Shown here: one piece after another, positions 60,646 through 64,000 of the stretch | Position numbering within the stretch: position 1 is the first letter of the stretch | Layout of the letters: every line of letters begins with the position of its first letter | Origin: Aeromicrobium ginsengisoli | GTDB lineage: Bacteria; Actinomycetota; Actinomycetes; Propionibacteriales; Nocardioidaceae | Assembly: GCF_004134905.2 (NCBI RefSeq) | Contig: NZ_SDPQ02000003.1 | Coordinates: 1 to 64,000 of the forward strand | Direction: 5' to 3' | DNA length: 64,000 nt | Position numbers and translations under genes: made by a program | Notes under the pieces: generated by a model | The model's input: the letters and a program-made list of their open reading frames with translations, nothing else | Told to the model about the DNA's origin: nothing | The model's database searches: none

Positions 60646-61860
60646 ATGCGTTCTGCTCTCGGGGGCCTCGCGGCCGTTCTCCTGCTCACCATCCTCGCCG
60701 CTCCACCGGCGACGGCATCGACGACGCCGGCCCAGGTGGGCCTGGTGTCGTTCACCGCAGCGAGCTACTCCCGCAGCAGCGGCACAGCTGGCCTCCGGGT
60801 CGACTGGCCGGCCGCGCGCTACGCGAGGTCGTACCAGGTCTATCTGTCGCGCAGCTACTCGATGTCCAACGCCCGGCGCTACTCGGTCACCGGCCGGAGC
60901 AAGACGTTCACCGGCCTGGTGCGCGGGGTGCCCTACTTCGTGCAGGTCCGGGCGGTCAACGGCAACGCGGTCGGCGCGAGGTCCAAACGGGTTGGCCACG
61001 CCACGATCCTGCGCATGGAGCCCGGCAACGGACCGACCTACCGCGTCATGACCTACAACGTGTGCTCGCAGAAGTGCGCCGGCTGGGACACCCGCCAGCC
61101 CGCTGCCCTGGCCCGGATCACGGCGTACTCGCCTGACGTGATCGCGGCACAGGAGGCGATCTTCCTCAACGTGCCGGCCGAGATGGGCTACACCGAGGCG
61201 ATCGAGAAGAGCTCGAAGCGACTGCTCTACAAGACCTCGAGGTTCGACCTTGCGGCGCCGACCACGCCGATCCCCCCGAAACCGGCCACGAGCCCCGCAG
61301 GCTGCGACCGCACCTGGCCCCAGAGCACCAAGGGATACGTCTACCTCGGCTATCACGGCCAGGGCTGCCGCTATGCCGTGTGGGCCGTCCTGGTCGACAA
61401 GCAGACCGGCGACCCCACCGTGTTCGTCGACGTGCACACCGTCTCGGGCGACAGCGAGGCACGGGCGGTCCTGCGCACCGCCGAGATCACGACCCTCACG
61501 CAGCACATGAAGGAGATCAACCCCGGCAACCTGCCGGTCGTCTACGCCGGTGACTTCAACTCGCACAAGAACCGGACCAACGACGACCTGCGGATCGTGT
61601 TCCACCACCAGGGCTACTACGACGCGTACGACCTGGCGATGCGGCTGCGGCGCCAGCACCACAACAGCTACAACGACTTCCAGGTCGTGCCACGGATCAG
61701 CTACAAGTGGGGCGACCACGTCGACCACGTCTGGATCAGGCCCGACGAAGGACGGGTGCTGTCGTGGGACAACGGCGCGCTGATCAGCGGCAACCGGATG
61801 GTCCGGCCGATTCCCTCGGACCACAGTCCGATCATCACGGACGTGCGGCTCAACCGCTGA
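60646..61860 (+). CDS. Secreted endonuclease/exonuclease/phosphatase protein with one Fn3-like domain
   Basis: A 404-residue exported protein: signal peptide to about residue 25, one Fn3-like domain to about 120, then an EEP domain with T-Y-N-V-C, A-A-Q-E-A with the metal-binding glutamate, V-F-V-D-V-H-T, Y-A-G-D-F-N-S-H-K and S-D-H-S-P. It has extra cysteines (e.g. C-S-Q-K-C-A-G, matched by C-S-E-K-C-S-G in the third copy). It starts 39 bases after the first EEP gene on the same strand. Substrate unknown. Confidence 0.88.
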   Translation: MRSALGGLAAVLLLTILAAPPATASTTPAQVGLVSFTAASYSRSSGTAGLRVDWPAARYARSYQVYLSRSYSMSNARRYSVTGRSKTFTGLVRGVPYFVQVRAVNGNAVGARSKRVGHATILRMEPGNGPTYRVMTYNVCSQKCAGWDTRQPAALARITAYSPDVIAAQEAIFLNVPAEMGYTEAIEKSSKRLLYKTSRFDLAAPTTPIPPKPATSPAGCDRTWPQSTKGYVYLGYHGQGCRYAVWAVLVDKQTGDPTVFVDVHTVSGDSEARAVLRTAEITTLTQHMKEINPGNLPVVYAGDFNSHKNRTNDDLRIVFHHQGYYDAYDLAMRLRRQHHNSYNDFQVVPRISYKWGDHVDHVWIRPDEGRVLSWDNGALISGNRMVRPIPSDHSPIITDVRLNR

Positions 61861-61896
61861 TCCCTGGAGTCCGAGCGACGGTCGCCGCCCACCCCG

Positions 61897-61902
61897 TAGA
61901 AT
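61897..61902 (+). promoter_or_regulatory. -10 element before the third EEP gene
   Basis: TAGAAT at 61897-61902, downstream of the second EEP stop. No good -35 is present. It resembles the bipA -10. It would give a 5' leader of about 140 bases before GTG 62053, or about 35 bases before the possible non-canonical start near 61942. Confidence 0.4.
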
Positions 61903-62052
61903 TCAGCCACCTGCACACCCTCGTACGTCCTGGAGCCTCCCGTCGTCACCCGAAGAAAGATCGCCCCGCGTCGGCGTGCCGACCCGCCCGGGCGATCCTC
62001 CCGCACCGCGCGCGTCGCCGGCCGACGCAGGAGACGTGATCCTCGCCGCCTC

Positions 62053-63507
62053 GTGATCGGCCTGGTCGCGCTGCTCGTGGCGGGCGGCCTCGCGACCGGG
62101 CTCGTGCTCACCGTCGCGAAACCCGACTCGCTCGACGCTCCGAGCAAGCTGTCGGCGACCCCGTTGTCACCCACGAGCGTCAAGCTCGCATGGCACGGCT
62201 CGACCGACGTCGACTCGTACGTCGTCAAGGTCGGCGCCGACCGGGCGCTGACCAAGGCCAGGACGACCAAGGTCCCGGCCCAGGGCACGAGCGTGACGCT
62301 GGCCGACCTCGGCTCCGCGACGCCCGGCGTCGACCAGTTCTACCGCATCGACGCGATCCGCGACGGCAAGGTCAGGTCGTCCCGCACCGCGCGGTTCACC
62401 CTCAAGCCGGGGGCGCTCACGGGCGTCCGGATCAGGCAGACCACCGCCGACGGCGTACGCGCGAGCTGGAAGAAGGTCGCCAACGCCAGGCAGTTCGACG
62501 TCACGATCGCCCGCGACAAGGCGTTCACCAAGAAGGTCATCACGGTCCGGACGCTGCGCGGCGCCAACACGTTCGTGAGCCGGGGACTCGCCGCCGGCAC
62601 GACCTACTGGTTCCGCGTGCGCCCGGTCAACGGCGACCAGGTCGGTGTGCTCGCCAAGCCCGTCGCGTTCCGCACGATGCCGCGGAAGACCTCGTTCAAG
62701 ATCGGCACGTGGAACGTGTGCTCCGAGAAGTGCTCCGGCTATGCCGGGCGAGCCCGCATCGGCGCGGCGTTCTTCAACGCCAACAAGGTCGACATCTTCG
62801 GCCTGCAGGAGTCCGGCGGGCAGCGGGTCGGCGCGACGACGAAAGCGATCTGGAGCGGTGGCTCGCAGAAGTTCGTCCGCGCGAGCGGTGGCGCCGAGGC
62901 GCGCTACATCTTCTACCGGCCGAAGCTGTTCACCCAGCTCAGCGGCAGCTACTTCGCGATCGGCGACGGCCGCCACACGACGTGGGCGAAGTTCCGGGTC
63001 AAGGCGACCGGCCGCATCTTCTACTACGTCGACATCCACCTCGACAACGGCAAGGGCAACGACTCGCACCGGTCCCGCGAGATGAACGTCGTGCTGGCGC
63101 GCATGGCGAGCATCAACGACAAGGGCCTGCCGGTGATCTACGCCGGCGACTTCAACTCCGGCAAGCACCGCCGCGCCGACTCCCCCGGGGTCAAGATGCG
63201 CGCCGCCGGCATGACGGACAGCGTCGACCTCGTGAAGAACCCGATCAACGCCGAGTTCAACACCAGCTATCCCGACGGCGGGACACCGCGATCGGGCGCC
63301 CACGTCGACCACATCTTCGTCTCCAAGCAGTTCACGGTGCTGGGTTGGAAGCAGCTCGTACGCCTGTCCGGCAGCAGCTACGCCCGGCCCGCCGTCTCCG
63401 ACCACAACGCGCTCACGGCGGTCGTCGCGCTCGACGCCGAGACCCAGCCACTCGGCGAGCCCACGGCGATCACGACCGTCGGCGGCCTCAACACCCCCGG
63501 CCCATAG
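62053..63507 (+). CDS. Membrane-anchored endonuclease/exonuclease/phosphatase protein with Fn3-like domains
   Basis: At least 484 residues: a transmembrane helix ('VIGLVALLVAGGLATGLVLTV' in outline), two Fn3-like domains (about 35-215), and an EEP domain with G-T-W-N-V-C, G-L-Q-E-S-G-G, V-D-I-H-L-D-N-G-K, Y-A-G-D-F-N-S-G-K-H and S-D-H-N-A. The frame stays open upstream to 61900 and encodes an Arg-rich stretch that suits a cytoplasmic anchor, but contains no ATG/GTG/TTG; GTC 61942 lies 6 bases after GGAG. So the true N-terminus is unclear. Third of the EEP trio. Confidence 0.85.
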   Translation: MIGLVALLVAGGLATGLVLTVAKPDSLDAPSKLSATPLSPTSVKLAWHGSTDVDSYVVKVGADRALTKARTTKVPAQGTSVTLADLGSATPGVDQFYRIDAIRDGKVRSSRTARFTLKPGALTGVRIRQTTADGVRASWKKVANARQFDVTIARDKAFTKKVITVRTLRGANTFVSRGLAAGTTYWFRVRPVNGDQVGVLAKPVAFRTMPRKTSFKIGTWNVCSEKCSGYAGRARIGAAFFNANKVDIFGLQESGGQRVGATTKAIWSGGSQKFVRASGGAEARYIFYRPKLFTQLSGSYFAIGDGRHTTWAKFRVKATGRIFYYVDIHLDNGKGNDSHRSREMNVVLARMASINDKGLPVIYAGDFNSGKHRRADSPGVKMRAAGMTDSVDLVKNPINAEFNTSYPDGGTPRSGAHVDHIFVSKQFTVLGWKQLVRLSGSSYARPAVSDHNALTAVVALDAETQPLGEPTAITTVGGLNTPGP

Positions 63508-63516
63508 GATGAGCCG

Positions 63517-64000
63517 GTGAGCCTCGCCCATTTCCATGCCGTGATCCCCGCGGGCGGCGCAGGCACCCGCCTCTGGCCCCTGTCGCGCGCGTCCCGGCCC
63601 AAGTTCCTCCTCGATCTCGACGGCTCAGGCCGATCGCTGATCCAGCAGACCTGGGACCGTCTGGTCGACCTGATCCCGCCCGAGCGCATCCATGTCGTCA
63701 CCGGCGCCGCGCACGCCGACGCGATCCGGGCGCAGCTGCCCGACCTGACGAACCTCCTGGTCGAACCGTCACCCCGCGACTCGATGCCGGCCATCGGCCT
63801 CGCGGCGGCGATCATCGGCGCCACCGATCCCGACGCGATCATCGGCTCGTTCGCCGCCGACCATGTGATCGACGACCAGGTGTCGTTCGCCGAGGCGATC
63901 GGCCAGGCCGTCGCGGTCGCGGCGACCGGCCTCATCACGACGATCGGCATCACGCCAGTGGGCCCGTCCACGGCGTTCGGCTACATCGAGTCCGGCGAGC
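63517..64000 (+). CDS. manC: Mannose-1-phosphate guanylyltransferase (partial, runs off the end)
   Basis: The first 161 residues of a nucleotidyltransferase starting at GTG 63517. The signature near residues 11-26 reads P-A-G-G-A-G-T-R-L-W-P-L-S-R-A-S-R-P-K, the GDP-mannose pyrophosphorylase loop, and later E-P-S-P-R-D-S-M-P-A-I-G-L-A-A and S-F-A-A-D-H. It makes GDP-mannose from mannose-1-phosphate and GTP for glycans. It begins 9 bases after the third EEP gene, so the two may be co-transcribed. The C-terminus is outside the window. Confidence 0.9.
   Translation, partial: MSLAHFHAVIPAGGAGTRLWPLSRASRPKFLLDLDGSGRSLIQQTWDRLVDLIPPERIHVVTGAAHADAIRAQLPDLTNLLVEPSPRDSMPAIGLAAAIIGATDPDAIIGSFAADHVIDDQVSFAEAIGQAVAVAATGLITTIGITPVGPSTAFGYIESGE

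Overview
The window reads as chromosomal DNA from a high-GC actinobacterium, most likely Nocardioidaceae (Aeromicrobium/Nocardioides-like). The evidence is mycothiol synthesis (MshA), CarD, an HbhA-like protein, the gpm/SenX3-RegX3/PhoU block with YbjN and MshA, and strong GC bias at third codon positions. No rRNA or CRISPR array was seen. The species call is inference.

1-8.1 kb is an accessory region. Its first 6.5 kb is visibly less GC-rich than the rest. It carries a Cys-rich zinc-finger-like protein, an sce7726-family PD-(D/E)XK-like protein facing a Beta-family protein, a HigB toxin with a HigA antitoxin fused to an ImmA/IrrE peptidase, a large protein with a possible nuclease motif, an atypical tRNA-Trp, and a protein with an HEPN-like Rx4H motif. 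Next come GGAACGTTCC palindromes, a small excisionase and a tyrosine integrase abutting the 3' end of tRNA-Thr. This looks like the right end of an integrated element with defence-type cargo.

8.2-11.6 kb holds a lipoprotein, a D-threonine-aldolase-like enzyme and a sugar-lactone oxidase. 11.6-30.2 kb is a large organosulfur cluster on the minus strand. A LysR regulator precedes a 12-gene operon: sulfurtransferase, SsuD-like monooxygenase, SfnB/DszC-like flavoprotein, oligopeptide-type ABC transporter, ketopantoate-reductase-like protein, rhodanese, GlcD-like oxidase and two flavin reductases. A second operon follows: TauD-like dioxygenase, SsuCBA transporter and an NtaA/SnaA-type monooxygenase. 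Each operon appears to start with a tiny, probably leaderless ORF ending in a Cys-containing peptide, which suggests cysteine attenuation. The second of these mini-ORFs sits between the LysR gene and its operon.

30.4-36.9 kb is housekeeping: rlmB, cysS, a secreted C39-type peptidase, a membrane molybdopterin oxidoreductase, ispF and carD. ispD, expected between carD and ispF, is absent and ispF is inverted; a cluster of palindromic repeats lies there. 37-47.9 kb holds phoU, senX3-regX3 with a PHO box, gpmA, a DsbA-like protein, a hydrolase, a YbjN protein, mshA, a dehydrogenase, and a DHA2 exporter with its MarR regulator.

48-58 kb holds bipA/typA, a compact hairpin-bounded DUF559/Vsr-like nuclease gene wedged between convergent genes, an AlkB-like oxygenase, an ABC exporter with two small regulators, a BCCT transporter, and a DUF2516-HbhA-XRE set matching a mycobacterial gene order. 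58-64 kb holds an asparaginase, three consecutive secreted or anchored endonuclease/exonuclease/phosphatase proteins with Fn3-like domains, and the start of a mannose-1-phosphate guanylyltransferase that runs off the end.
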